Position numbers and translations under genes: made by a program. Under the pieces are notes generated by a model, which saw only the letters and a list, made by a program, of their open reading frames with translations, searched no databases and was not told where the DNA came from. This document shows positions 1 to 7,846 of a DNA stretch of 64,000 nucleotides, piece by piece; the first letter of the stretch is position 1; each line of letters opens with the position of its first letter. Source of the stretch: Rhodovastum sp963709085 (GTDB lineage: Bacteria; Pseudomonadota; Alphaproteobacteria; Acetobacterales; Acetobacteraceae); NCBI GenBank assembly GCA_963709085.1, contig CAVPVB010000007.1, forward strand, positions 682,001-746,000, in the 5' to 3' direction.

Positions 1-282
1 TACTGGCTGGTGGCGCTGGGACCGCTGCGCCCGGCACGGCCCTTTGCCGGGGTGCGCTGGTCCAGCGAGCACGCACTGGCCGATACGCTGGCGAATTTTT
101 CCGGGCGTCGCGTCGCTTTCCTGCGCTCGCTGGGGGACGTGGATACGGGGGCGGATTTGCGGCGACGTCAGGAAGGCCAGGGCTCTGCCCTGGACCCGCC
201 GTCGCGCGCAGCGCGCCTTCGGCACGACGGCCGGGAGGCCCTTGGAACCCGCTACTTTTACATCCCGCCGTTCCGGCCATAA
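1..282 (+). CDS. C-terminal fragment of an unrecognised protein
   Basis: The frame is open from the first base of the window and stops at 280-282, so this is the 3' end of a gene that starts upstream. About 58 residues look like ordinary coding sequence (motifs such as SSEHALADTLANFSGR). From about position 171 the frame runs into a copy of the interspersed hairpin repeat, which encodes the last 35 or so residues. The natural C-terminus was therefore probably replaced or extended by repeat insertion. I do not recognise the family and assign no function. High GC at third positions supports coding. Confidence 0.5.
   Translation, partial: YWLVALGPLRPARPFAGVRWSSEHALADTLANFSGRRVAFLRSLGDVDTGADLRRRQEGQGSALDPPSRAARLRHDGREALGTRYFYIPPFRP
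171..252 (+). repeat. Interspersed hairpin repeat, copy 1
   Basis: Begins GGAAGGCCAGGGCTCTGCCC and ends GGCCCTTGGAACCC, the same borders as the copies at 6.1, 23.0 and 33.7 kb. The first hairpin (CCAGGGC-TCT-GCCCTGG) is intact. The second module is diverged in the middle. It lies inside the open frame of the gene fragment at the window start and encodes its C-terminal tail. Confidence 0.75.
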
Positions 283-285
283 GCC

Positions 286-468
286 TCAGGTGCGGATGCC
301 GAGCACCGAATAAAGGGGGCAGATCCGCACCGCGGCGGTGAGCAGCGGCACCAGGCCGATCAGTCCGATCCAGCGGACGTTGCCGTCCAGCACCACGACC
401 AGCGACAGCAGGCCGAGGCCAAGCAGCGCGCGGACGATCCGGTCCGCGGTTCCGACATTGCACGTCAT
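286..468 (-). CDS. DUF2892-type small inner-membrane protein
   Basis: A 60-residue protein starting MTCNVGTADRIVRALLG, with two hydrophobic segments (about residues 13-32 and 36-52) and the C-terminal RxCPLYxxLGI pattern typical of DUF2892 proteins. DUF2892 domains are also found fused to rhodaneses of the YgaP type. A longer in-frame start exists, but the ATG at 468 has a good ribosome site (AAAGGAA, 8 nt upstream) and fits the family. It lies 22 bp after the AhpD-like gene on the same strand, so the two are probably co-transcribed. Function unknown; membrane location is inferred from hydrophobicity. Confidence 0.8.
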   Translation of the reverse strand: MTCNVGTADRIVRALLGLGLLSLVVVLDGNVRWIGLIGLVPLLTAAVRICPLYSVLGIRT

Positions 469-490
469 GGCAGGTTCCTTTCGAGCGACT

Positions 491-847
491 TCAGGCGGCG
501 TGGGCCTTGGCGGCGAACTGATCGTACGCCTCGACCGCCTGGGCGGCATACATGACCGACGGGCCGGCCCCCATGTAAATCGCCATGCCCATGGTCTCCA
601 TCACTTCGTCGCGGCTGGCGCCCTGGCGCAGCGCGGCTTCGGCGTGGAAGGCGATGCAGGCGTCGCACCGCGTGGCCACCGCAATGCCGAGCGCGATCAG
701 CTCCTTGCTTTTGGTGTCCAGCGCCCGGGCTTCCAGTGCCGCGCGGGCGAGGGCGCTGAAGCTCTTCATCACATCCGGTGCGCCACCGCGTAGTTCCTTC
801 ACCGGCGCGCCAAGGCCCGCCGCCAGCTCCGGCCAGTTCGTATGCAT
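491..847 (-). CDS. Carboxymuconolactone decarboxylase / AhpD-like protein
   Basis: A 118-residue alpha-helical protein of the CMD/AhpD family. The peroxidase-type redox motif CDACIAFH (about residues 61-68) has the CxxC followed by His expected for AhpD-like thiol reductases, so a role in peroxide or thiol chemistry is more likely than aromatic ring decarboxylation. An in-frame TTG lies 6 bp upstream, but the ATG at 847 is preceded by GGAAGGGG at proper spacing. It is first in a two-gene unit with the DUF2892 membrane protein. The exact substrate cannot be told from sequence. Confidence 0.85.
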   Translation of the reverse strand: MHTNWPELAAGLGAPVKELRGGAPDVMKSFSALARAALEARALDTKSKELIALGIAVATRCDACIAFHAEAALRQGASRDEVMETMGMAIYMGAGPSVMYAAQAVEAYDQFAAKAHAA

Positions 848-1071
848 ACGCAATCCCCTTCCGGTTGGTGCCGCGACAATGACCGGCAGGGGGCGGCGGC
901 GCTTTGATCCATGTCAATTGAGGAAAAAAGGAAATATACGCGGGCGCAGCATCGGGCAACCACCCGGACCCCGCGGCGCGCCCGCCCAGCGGGCGGCTGA
1001 CCGTTTACCGCCGGCATGAAAGCGCTCTAGAATCGCGGTTCCAAGGAGACTATGGATGCCGGCACCTGCCG

Positions 1072-1356
1072 ATGAGTGAGGTGATCGCACTCGGCCCCGC
1101 GCGGGACGACACCCTGTGGGCGGTGGTGGCCAATATCGGCAAGACCAGTCGGGTCGCCGAGATCTTTCCCACTCGGATGGCAGCCTTGGCCGATCGTGCC
1201 TGGCGCGAGCAGCAGGTGCGGGCCTACGCGGCCTTGCTGGAAAGCTGCCGGCAGGCGAAGCCGCGCTACAGTGTCGTGCCGATGCGGCGGGCGGACCTCC
1301 CGCGCAAATGGAAACCGCTGCCGGCGCTGGGCTTCCTGCGCGGGCAGATTGTCTGA
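1072..1356 (+). CDS. Small hypothetical protein
   Basis: A 94-residue soluble, basic protein with no motif I recognise. Codon use matches its neighbours. The ATG at 1072 has no close ribosome site; instead an AAGGAG lies before another ATG at 1052 that opens a 7-codon leader whose stop overlaps this start (ATGA). Expression could therefore be by translational coupling. It stands alone between the AhpD-like gene, transcribed away from it, and the chalcone-isomerase-like gene. Overlapping minus-strand frames of similar length lower confidence. Confidence 0.5.
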   Translation: MSEVIALGPARDDTLWAVVANIGKTSRVAEIFPTRMAALADRAWREQQVRAYAALLESCRQAKPRYSVVPMRRADLPRKWKPLPALGFLRGQIV

Positions 1357-1535
1357 TATCGCCTTTCCGCGACCGGCACGTCCCACGGGGAGGGCCGCCG
1401 GCCGCAAGCAACCCGGACTTTGTGTCCGGCCCCACTTTGTGTTCAGCCCATCACATCCCGCCATGCTGATCTTGTTGCAGTCGCGGTTCCCGAGAATTCA
1501 AAATAGTGCAGCAAACGGCAAGGAGGGAGAAATTC

Positions 1536-2144
1536 ATGAAGCGCGCTCTGGTCATCGTGGCGATGGGTCTGGCGTTCTCGTCTCCGGTTCGCGCGGCGCA
1601 ACTGGAAGGCGTGACCCTGCCGGACACACAATACGTTGACCGGACCGAGTTGCGGCTCAACGGCATTGCGCTGCGGACCTACTCGATCTTCCAGATCCCG
1701 ATCTACGTGGCCGGGCTCTATCTGGTGCATCCGGACAACGATGCCGACCATATCCTGCGCTCCGCCGACACGAAGCTGCTGGACATCCGCTTCATCCACG
1801 ATGTCGCCGAGGACAACGCCCGGGCGGCTTGGCGTGAAGGCTTCGACCAGAATTGTGTTGCCCCCTGTCGGCTTCGCCCTGATGACCTCCAGCGTTTCCT
1901 CGCCGGCGTGCCCGCCATGCGCAAAGGGGACCGCTACAGCATCCTGTTTACCCGCGACGGTGCCCGGATCGAGGCCAACGGCCAGCCCATCGGCACCATC
2001 GTCGATCGCGGTTTCGCCACCGCGATGCTGACCACCTTCATCGGCCCGCAGCCGCCGACCGCCCGCCTGAAGCGGGAACTGCTCGGCACCGGCGAGGAAC
2101 GGCAACTGCACGCCGCCGGCACGGTGGCCCGCAACCGCCGCTGA
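1536..2144 (+). CDS. Secreted chalcone isomerase-like protein
   Basis: A 202-residue protein with a clear signal peptide (MKRALVIVAMGLAFSSPVRA) and a mature domain resembling the bacterial chalcone-isomerase-like fold (PF16036 type). Features include LNGIALRTYSIFQIPIYVAGLY near residues 36-58 and the C-terminal GTIVDRGFATAMLTTFIGP. In bacteria these proteins lack plant flavonoid activity and are probably periplasmic lipid or small-ligand binding proteins. The start is well supported by AAGGAGGGAG at 1519-1529. A longer in-frame start at 1506 would spoil the signal peptide. It is convergent with holC. Confidence 0.85.
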   Translation: MKRALVIVAMGLAFSSPVRAAQLEGVTLPDTQYVDRTELRLNGIALRTYSIFQIPIYVAGLYLVHPDNDADHILRSADTKLLDIRFIHDVAEDNARAAWREGFDQNCVAPCRLRPDDLQRFLAGVPAMRKGDRYSILFTRDGARIEANGQPIGTIVDRGFATAMLTTFIGPQPPTARLKRELLGTGEERQLHAAGTVARNRR

Positions 2145-2155
2145 CCCGGCTGTTC

Positions 2156-2638
2156 CTAAGCCGGCGGCGAAGCGGCCACCTGCGCCTTCCGTTCCCATCC
2201 CCGAGATCCCTGCTGCCAGTAGGCGAGCGCGTGGCCAGCCGCGCGGGCGGCGGCCCAGCGCCGGCGCGCCGCCTCCACCGCATCCGCATCGGCGCCGTCG
2301 AACAGGTCGAACACGCGGTCGAACAGGTCGAGCCGGGTGCACGCCGCGCCGTCGAGCAGGAACAGGAAGCGGGCGCCGTTGGGCGGGCCGGCCGCGCCCG
2401 GGTCGGTGGCGGTGAGCCAGATCGGCTGCAGCTCGGCATGGCCCGATTCCGCCGTGCCGTGCGGCAGCCAGTCCGGGTCCGGACAGAGCCACAGCGCGGC
2501 ATCCAGCGACGCCACCCGCTCAGGGCCGCCGCAGAGCACCAGCGCGCGCTGGCCGGCCGCCAGGGTGCGGCCGAGCAGTTGCGGCAGCGCCTGGTCGGCG
2601 CCGGTGCGGGTCAGGTGGTAGAATCCGATATCGGCCAT
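2156..2638 (-). CDS. holC: DNA polymerase III subunit chi
   Basis: A 160-residue protein with the HolC layout: MADIGFYHLTRTGADQALPQLL at the N-terminus, then the nucleotide-binding-like core ending DPDWLPHGTAESGHAELQPIWL. Chi joins psi in the clamp-loader complex and contacts SSB, helping the polymerase on lagging-strand templates. It lies 61 bp downstream of pepA on the same strand, an arrangement (pepA-holC) common in proteobacteria, which supports the call. The C-terminus is slightly longer than in enterics. Confidence 0.92.
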   Translation of the reverse strand: MADIGFYHLTRTGADQALPQLLGRTLAAGQRALVLCGGPERVASLDAALWLCPDPDWLPHGTAESGHAELQPIWLTATDPGAAGPPNGARFLFLLDGAACTRLDLFDRVFDLFDGADADAVEAARRRWAAARAAGHALAYWQQGSRGWERKAQVAASPPA

Positions 2639-2670
2639 CGCGTCCTGCGGGCGGGGGCCGGTTGCCGGCC

Positions 2671-2702
2671 ATTCCGGGGTTGATCAATTCCGGGGTTGAT
2701 CA
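2671..2702. repeat. Two tandem 16-bp direct repeats at the pepA stop codon
   Basis: The unit attccggggttgatca occurs twice in perfect tandem at 2671-2686 and 2687-2702. On the minus strand the TGA stop of pepA (2700-2702) falls in the first-read unit and is duplicated in the second, so the copy lies entirely in the pepA-holC gap. Confidence 0.9.
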
Positions 2703-4202
2703 ATTCTCGTAATGCTCGGCCACCAGCCGGTCGAGCAGGCGCACGCCGAACGCGGTCGCGCCCTTCGGCAGCACGGCGTTGTCCTTGGTGGCCCAGGCGG
2801 TGCCGGCGATGTCGAGATGCGCCCAGGGCTTGCTGTTGACGAAGCGCTGCAGGAACTGCGCCGCGGTGATCGCCCCGGCCGGCCGGCCGGCGACATTCTT
2901 CATGTCGGCGATGTCCGACTTGATGAGCTTGTCGTAGGCCTCCCCCAGCGGCATACGCCAGACCTTCTCGCCGGTGGCCTCGCCGGCGGCGTGCAGGCGC
3001 TGGGCGAGTTCGTCGTCGTTGCTGAAGAATCCCGCATAGTCGTGGCCCAGGCTGATCACCATGGCCCCGGTCAGGGTGGCGACATCGACGATGAAACGCG
3101 GGTCCAGCTTCTCCTGCGTGTACCAGAGTACATCCGCCAGCACGAGGCGGCCCTCGGCGTCGGTGTTGATGACCTCGACGGTCTGGCCGGAATAGGTCTT
3201 CACCACATCGCCCGGGCGCTGGGCGGTGCCGCTCGGCATGTTCTCCACCAGACCGACCAGGCCGATCGCATCCACCCGGGCGTGCCGTCCCGCCAGGGCC
3301 GCCATCAGCCCGATCACGGTGGCGGCGCCGGCCATGTCGAATTTCATGTCCTCCATGCCCTGGGCCGGCTTGATGGAGATGCCGCCGGTGTCGAAGGTGA
3401 CGCCCTTGCCGACGAAGGCGAGCGGCCGGGCGGTGCGGGCGCGCTTGCCCTTGGCACTGCTGCTGGTGCCGCCGCCGGCGCCGTTCCAGTGCATGATCAC
3501 CATGCGCGGCTCGTTGGCGCTGCCCTGGGAGACGCCCAGCAGCGCCCCGAACCCGAGTTTGGCCAGCTCACGCGGCCCCAGCACCTCGACCTTCAGGCCC
3601 AGCGATTCCAGCGCCCGGCAGCGTTCCGCCAGCTCGGCCGGGTTCAGCACGTTGGGCGGCTCGCTGACCAGGTCGCGCGCCAGATGCACGGCCTCCACCA
3701 CCGGCCGCAGCGCGGTCCAGGCGTCGCGGATATGGGCGTATTCGGGCGAGAGCACAGTAAGCTTGGCGAAGCTCGGCCGGTCCTCGGGCTTTTCGGTGGT
3801 GCGGTAGCGGTCGAAGCGGTAGCTGCGCAGCGCGGCACCGGCGGCGAGCGCCGCGGCCAGCTCCGGGGTCAGTTGGCCGGCGGCCACCGCGGCGGCCGGC
3901 TCGCGCTGCAGGGCCGCCGTCATGGCCCCGCCGGCTTCCTCGGCGGTGCGCGCGGTCAGTTCGGCGCGCTTGCCGATGCCGACCACGACAATGCGCGACA
4001 GCCCCGCGCCGGGGGCGAGAATGGTGCAGGTCTTGCCCGGTCTGGGCTTGAACTCGGTGGTTTCCAGCGCGCGCGTCACCGCGCCGCCGGTCGCACTGTC
4101 CGCCGCCGCATGGATCGCATCCGGTTCGCCTTCCTCGTCGGCCAGCAGCACCAGGGCGCCGGATTTCGGCAGGGCCGAGCGGGCGAAGGAGATATCGAGC
4201 AT
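2700..4202 (-). CDS. pepA: Leucyl aminopeptidase (M17 family)
   Basis: A 500-residue cytosolic aminopeptidase. The N-terminal regulatory domain occupies about residues 1-165. The M17 catalytic domain shows VGKGVTFDTGG (about 264) and the signature NTDAEGRLVL (about 344), carrying the two-metal ligands. Some M17 enzymes also bind DNA as recombination or transcription factors. The open frame extends another 97 codons upstream, but MLDISFARSALP is the conserved start. It is divergent from cysQ with a 109-bp gap that must hold both promoters. Family length and motifs are normal; a short Gly/Ser/Lys-rich loop near residue 245 is unusual but in frame. Confidence 0.95.
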   Translation of the reverse strand: MLDISFARSALPKSGALVLLADEEGEPDAIHAAADSATGGAVTRALETTEFKPRPGKTCTILAPGAGLSRIVVVGIGKRAELTARTAEEAGGAMTAALQREPAAAVAAGQLTPELAAALAAGAALRSYRFDRYRTTEKPEDRPSFAKLTVLSPEYAHIRDAWTALRPVVEAVHLARDLVSEPPNVLNPAELAERCRALESLGLKVEVLGPRELAKLGFGALLGVSQGSANEPRMVIMHWNGAGGGTSSSAKGKRARTARPLAFVGKGVTFDTGGISIKPAQGMEDMKFDMAGAATVIGLMAALAGRHARVDAIGLVGLVENMPSGTAQRPGDVVKTYSGQTVEVINTDAEGRLVLADVLWYTQEKLDPRFIVDVATLTGAMVISLGHDYAGFFSNDDELAQRLHAAGEATGEKVWRMPLGEAYDKLIKSDIADMKNVAGRPAGAITAAQFLQRFVNSKPWAHLDIAGTAWATKDNAVLPKGATAFGVRLLDRLVAEHYEN

Positions 4203-4311
4203 GGGCGCGGGCTCCGTGGTTCTGGGCGATGGATGAGGACCTGTAGCAGCGGCGCGGCATACCGCCACTGCCGCGGCTTTGCGCCTGCCGCCGCTGGTCC
4301 TATGAGGGGGC

Positions 4312-5076
4312 ATGGACGACATTTCCCTGCTGGCGCTCGCCTTCGATCTTGCCGCCCGCGCCGGCGACATCATCCTGGCGGTGCGCGCGCGCGGCTTCGA
4401 CACGCTGCACAAGGCGGATTCCTCACCGGTGACCGAGGCGGACCAGCAGGCCGAGCTGCTGATCGCGGCCGGGCTGCGCGCCGCCACGCCCACGCTGCCG
4501 GTGGTGGCCGAGGAGGCGATCGCGGCCGGTCACGTGCCGGCGCAGGCCGCCAGCTTCTGGTGCGTCGATCCGCTCGACGGCACCCGCGAGTTCGCCGCCG
4601 GCCGCGATGATTTCGCCGTCTGCATCGGCCTGGTGCGTGACGGCGCGGCGGTGCTGGGCGTGGTCGGGGCGCCGGCCCAGGGGGTGATCTATGGCGGCAT
4701 CGTCGGACGCGGCGCGGTCAGGCGCTCCGCCGCCGGCGAGCAGCCCATCGTGGCGCGCTCGCCGCCGGCGGAGGGCATTGCCGTGGTGGCCAGCCGGCAC
4801 CACGGGAAGGACCCGCGGATGGCGCCGTTCCTGGCACGCCAGCCGGTCGCCTCGACGCTGAACATCGGGTCGGCGCTGAAATTCTGTCTGCTCGCCGAGG
4901 GGAAAGCGGACCTGTATCCGCGCTTCGGCACGACCATGGAGTGGGATACGTGCGGGCCACAGGCGGTGTTGGAGGCGGCCGGCGGCTCAGTGCGGGTGGT
5001 CGATGGGAACGCGATTCTGCGCTACGGCAAGCCGGGCTGGGTGAACCCGCATTTCTATGCGACCGGCCGGCCGTGA
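4312..5076 (+). CDS. cysQ: 3'(2'),5'-bisphosphate nucleotidase CysQ
   Basis: A 254-residue member of the inositol-monophosphatase superfamily. The metal and phosphate motif DPLDGTREF lies at residues 86-94, with the upstream acid pair VVAEEA near 63-68 and WDTCGPQAVLEAAGG near 211-225. The TREF variant is typical of CysQ rather than SuhB. CysQ removes the phosphate from PAP produced in sulfate assimilation and cofactor transfer. The start has GAGGGGG 1-2 nt upstream. Its stop overlaps the GTG start of tsaC (GTGA), so the two genes are translationally coupled. Confidence 0.92.
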   Translation: MDDISLLALAFDLAARAGDIILAVRARGFDTLHKADSSPVTEADQQAELLIAAGLRAATPTLPVVAEEAIAAGHVPAQAASFWCVDPLDGTREFAAGRDDFAVCIGLVRDGAAVLGVVGAPAQGVIYGGIVGRGAVRRSAAGEQPIVARSPPAEGIAVVASRHHGKDPRMAPFLARQPVASTLNIGSALKFCLLAEGKADLYPRFGTTMEWDTCGPQAVLEAAGGSVRVVDGNAILRYGKPGWVNPHFYATGRP

Positions 5077-6068
5077 CCGCGCTGCTGCACCCGGATGCGG
5101 CCGGGCTGGCCCGCGCCGCCGATCTGCTGCGTGGCGGCGGGCTGGTGGCCTTCGCCACCGAGACGGTCTACGGCCTGGGCGCGGACGCCGGCAACGGGCG
5201 TGCGGTGGCAGCCATCTTTGCCGCCAAGGGGCGGCCGCATTTCAACCCGCTGATCTGCCATTACCCGGATGCGGAGGCGGCCTTCGACGATGTCGAGGCG
5301 ACCCCGGCGGCGCGCCGCCTGGCCGCAGCGTTCTGGCCGGGTCCGCTGTCGCTGGTGTTGCCGCGGCGCGTCGCCTGCCCGGTGGCGCTGCTGGCCGGGG
5401 CGGGGCTGGAGACGCTGGCGGTGCGGGTGCCGGCGCATGCCGATGCGCTGGCGCTGCTGCGCGTGCTGGGGCGTCCGGTCGCGGCCCCCTCGGCCAATCG
5501 CTCGGGGGAGGTGAGCCCGACCAATGCGGTGCATGTGCTGGCCGGGCTGTCGGGGCGGATCGATGCTGTGCTGGACAGCGGGCCGTGTCGGGTGGGGGTG
5601 GAATCCACCGTGCTCGACCTCACCGGCCCGCGCCCTGTTCTGCTCCGGCCTGGCGGAGTGACGCGCGAGGCGATCGTCGATGTCATCGGCCCGATCGAGC
5701 GCGGCGCTCCGCCGTCGGTGGCGCCGGCCGGGGGCATGCTGCGCTCGCCGGGGCTGATGGTGTCGCATTACGCGCCCGCGTTGCCGGTGCGGCTGCAGGC
5801 GCACGAGGCTGCGGCCGACGAGGCGCTGCTCGCCTTCGGGCCGGTACCGGAAGGGGGGGCGCCCGAAGGGGTGGGCGCGGTGTTCCAGTTGAGCGCGGCG
5901 GGCGATCTGGCGGAGGCGGCGGCCAACCTGTTCGCCGGGCTGCGGACGCTGGACGAGACGGGGCGGCGGCTCGGCCTGCGCGGCATCGCGGTGATGCCGG
6001 TGCCGGAGGAGGGGCTGGGGCAGGCGATCAACGATCGCCTGCAGCGGGCGGCGGCGCCGCGGCGGTGA
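5073..6068 (+). CDS. tsaC: L-threonylcarbamoyladenylate synthase (Sua5/YwlC type)
   Basis: A 331-residue protein: a YrdC domain (about 5-190) with AAKGRPHFNPL and APSANRSG motifs, followed by a C-terminal Sua5 domain (about 210-331). It makes threonylcarbamoyl-AMP from threonine, bicarbonate and ATP for the t6A37 modification of ANN-decoding tRNAs. The GTG at 5073 overlaps the cysQ stop by the GTGA arrangement and gives the expected N-terminus VTALLHPDAAGLARAADLL. The earlier in-frame start at 4941 would overlap cysQ heavily and is rejected. Followed directly by a large inverted repeat that could end the transcript. Confidence 0.93.
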   Translation: MTALLHPDAAGLARAADLLRGGGLVAFATETVYGLGADAGNGRAVAAIFAAKGRPHFNPLICHYPDAEAAFDDVEATPAARRLAAAFWPGPLSLVLPRRVACPVALLAGAGLETLAVRVPAHADALALLRVLGRPVAAPSANRSGEVSPTNAVHVLAGLSGRIDAVLDSGPCRVGVESTVLDLTGPRPVLLRPGGVTREAIVDVIGPIERGAPPSVAPAGGMLRSPGLMVSHYAPALPVRLQAHEAAADEALLAFGPVPEGGAPEGVGAVFQLSAAGDLAEAAANLFAGLRTLDETGRRLGLRGIAVMPVPEEGLGQAINDRLQRAAAPRR

Positions 6069-6069
6069 A

Positions 6070-6286
6070 GGGGTGAAGGAAGGCCAGGGGCTCTGCCCCT
6101 GGACCCCGCCAAGGGCCGAGAGGCCCTTGGAACCCATTTCGTTTAGACAGTTGTTATGAGAGGGGGGTGAGGAGGGGCCGATGCATCTCCTCACCCCCCT
6201 CTCATAACAACTGTCCAAGTGATGGGGTCCAGGGGCCTCTCGGCCCTTGGCGGGTCCAGGGCAGAGCCCTGGCCTTCCTTCACCCC
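6070..6286. repeat. Head-to-head pair of hairpin repeats around a 29-bp palindrome (copies 2 and 3)
   Basis: Two copies of the interspersed repeat in opposite orientation (outer arms about 6070-6137 and 6219-6286) flank a separate inverted repeat, gacagttgttatgagaggg... at 6146-6174 and its exact complement at 6187-6215, with a 12-nt loop. The whole 217 bp can fold into one long cruciform or RNA hairpin. It lies between tsaC and the FAD oxidase, both on the plus strand, and could act as a terminator or processing structure. Confidence 0.9.
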
Positions 6287-6326
6287 ACTCCCCCGCCGCG
6301 CTAGGCTGCCGAAGGGAGGTCCCGCC

Positions 6327-7778
6327 ATGCCCGATTCGCCGCCCTCGCGCGTTCTCCCTGCCGCCGAGAGTGCGGCGCTGGTGGCGCGGCTTGGTGCGAT
6401 GCTAGGCCCGCGCGGGTTGCTGACCGATCCCGCCGACATGGCGCCCTATGGTGAGGACTGGCGGCGGCTGTACCGCGGCCGGCCGCTGGCGGTGGCGCGG
6501 CCGGCCGATACGGCGGCGGTGGCGGCGGTGGTGCGGGCCTGCATGGCGGCCGGGGCGGGGGTGGTGCCGCAGGGCGGCAACACCTCCATGGTCGGCGGTG
6601 CCGTGCCGGCCGCGGATGGCAGCGAGGTGGTGCTTTCGCTCGCCCGGCTGAACCGGGTGCGCGCGGTCGATGCGCTCGACATGACGCTGACGGTGGAAGC
6701 CGGGGTGACGCTGAAAGCCGCCCAGGACGCGGCGGCGGCGGAAAACGGCCTGCTGCCGCTTTCCATCGCCTCGGAGGGGACCGCGCAGATCGGCGGCATC
6801 CTGTCCACCAATGCCGGCGGCAACAACACCGTGCGGTACGGCAATGCGCGCGACCTGGTGCTCGGCCTGGAGGTGGTGCTGCCCGATGGTCAGGTATGGG
6901 AGGGGCTGCGCCGGCTGCGCAAGGACAATACCGGGTACTGCCTGCGCCAGTTGTTCGTCGGCGCCGAGGGGACGCTGGGCATCATCACCGCCGCGGTGCT
7001 GAAGCTGGAACCCCGGCCGCGCGAGGTCGAGCTGGCGCTGTGTGCGCTGCCATCGTGCCTGGCGGCGCTCGACCTGTTCCGCCGGTTCCGCGCCTATGAC
7101 AATGCTGCCGTGCAGGCGTTCGAGTACATGTCCTGGCCGGGGGTGGAATTGGTGCTGCGGCATATCCCCGGCACGGCGTTGCCCCTGGCCGCGCCGGCCG
7201 AGCATTTCGCCCTGGTGGAACTGGCGACAACCCGGCCCGGGGCCGGGCTGCGCGCGGCGATGGAGGCGGTGCTGGAGGCGGCGCTGGCGGACGGCGTGGT
7301 GAGCGACGCCGTGATCGCCGCCAGCGTGGCCCAGCGCGCGGCGCTGTGGCGGCTGCGGGAGGAACACGCCGAGGCGCAGAAGCGCGCGGGCGAAAGCGTG
7401 AAGAACGACGTCTCGGTGCCGGTGTCGAACGTGCCGGAGCTGATCGCCCGCGCCGCGGCGGCCTGCCGGGCGCTGTTGCCCGGCATCCGCGTCGCGCCGT
7501 TCGGCCACCTGGGCGACGGCAACATCCATTTCAATCTGGTGCAACCCGACGGCATGGACCCGGCCGCCTTCCGGGCGCGTGACCACGAGATTATGGAGAC
7601 GGTCGGCGCGGTGGTGCGCGACCTCGGCGGCAGTTTCTCGGCCGAGCACGGGGTGGGCAGGCTGAAGCCCTATCTGATGGCGGAATGGCGCGGCGGGGCG
7701 GAATTGGCGGCGATGCGGCGGATCAAGGCGGCCTTCGACCCGCTCGGCTTGATGAATCCGGGCAAGCTGCTGCCATGA
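6327..7778 (+). CDS. FAD-binding oxidoreductase, D-2-hydroxyacid dehydrogenase type
   Basis: A 483-residue protein of the vanillyl-alcohol-oxidase/GlcD family. The FAD_binding_4 domain (about 45-185) includes VPQGGNTSMVGGA and GGILSTNAGGNNTVRYG. The FAD-oxidase C domain (about 220-483) includes PFGHLGDGNIHFN (about 390) and FSAEHGVGRLKP (about 438). This pattern fits D-lactate, D-2-hydroxyglutarate or glycolate dehydrogenases, which pass electrons to quinone, cytochrome c or ETF. Substrate cannot be decided here. The start at 6327 has GAAGGGAGG upstream; the longer frame starting at 6219 runs through the repeat and is rejected. Confidence 0.9.
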   Translation: MPDSPPSRVLPAAESAALVARLGAMLGPRGLLTDPADMAPYGEDWRRLYRGRPLAVARPADTAAVAAVVRACMAAGAGVVPQGGNTSMVGGAVPAADGSEVVLSLARLNRVRAVDALDMTLTVEAGVTLKAAQDAAAAENGLLPLSIASEGTAQIGGILSTNAGGNNTVRYGNARDLVLGLEVVLPDGQVWEGLRRLRKDNTGYCLRQLFVGAEGTLGIITAAVLKLEPRPREVELALCALPSCLAALDLFRRFRAYDNAAVQAFEYMSWPGVELVLRHIPGTALPLAAPAEHFALVELATTRPGAGLRAAMEAVLEAALADGVVSDAVIAASVAQRAALWRLREEHAEAQKRAGESVKNDVSVPVSNVPELIARAAAACRALLPGIRVAPFGHLGDGNIHFNLVQPDGMDPAAFRARDHEIMETVGAVVRDLGGSFSAEHGVGRLKPYLMAEWRGGAELAAMRRIKAAFDPLGLMNPGKLLP

Positions 7779-7846
7779 CCGGGTCAGTACCCGCGTGTCG
7801 CGCTTTGCGGTTTGGCCGGGCATGCAGGGGCGGCTAGAGTGCCGGC

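Noticed and set aside
2712..4610. A 632-residue plus-strand open frame opposite pepA
   Set aside because: It is a shadow of the well-supported pepA gene in a GC-rich genome and has a low-complexity Gly/Arg/His/Gln composition with no motif.
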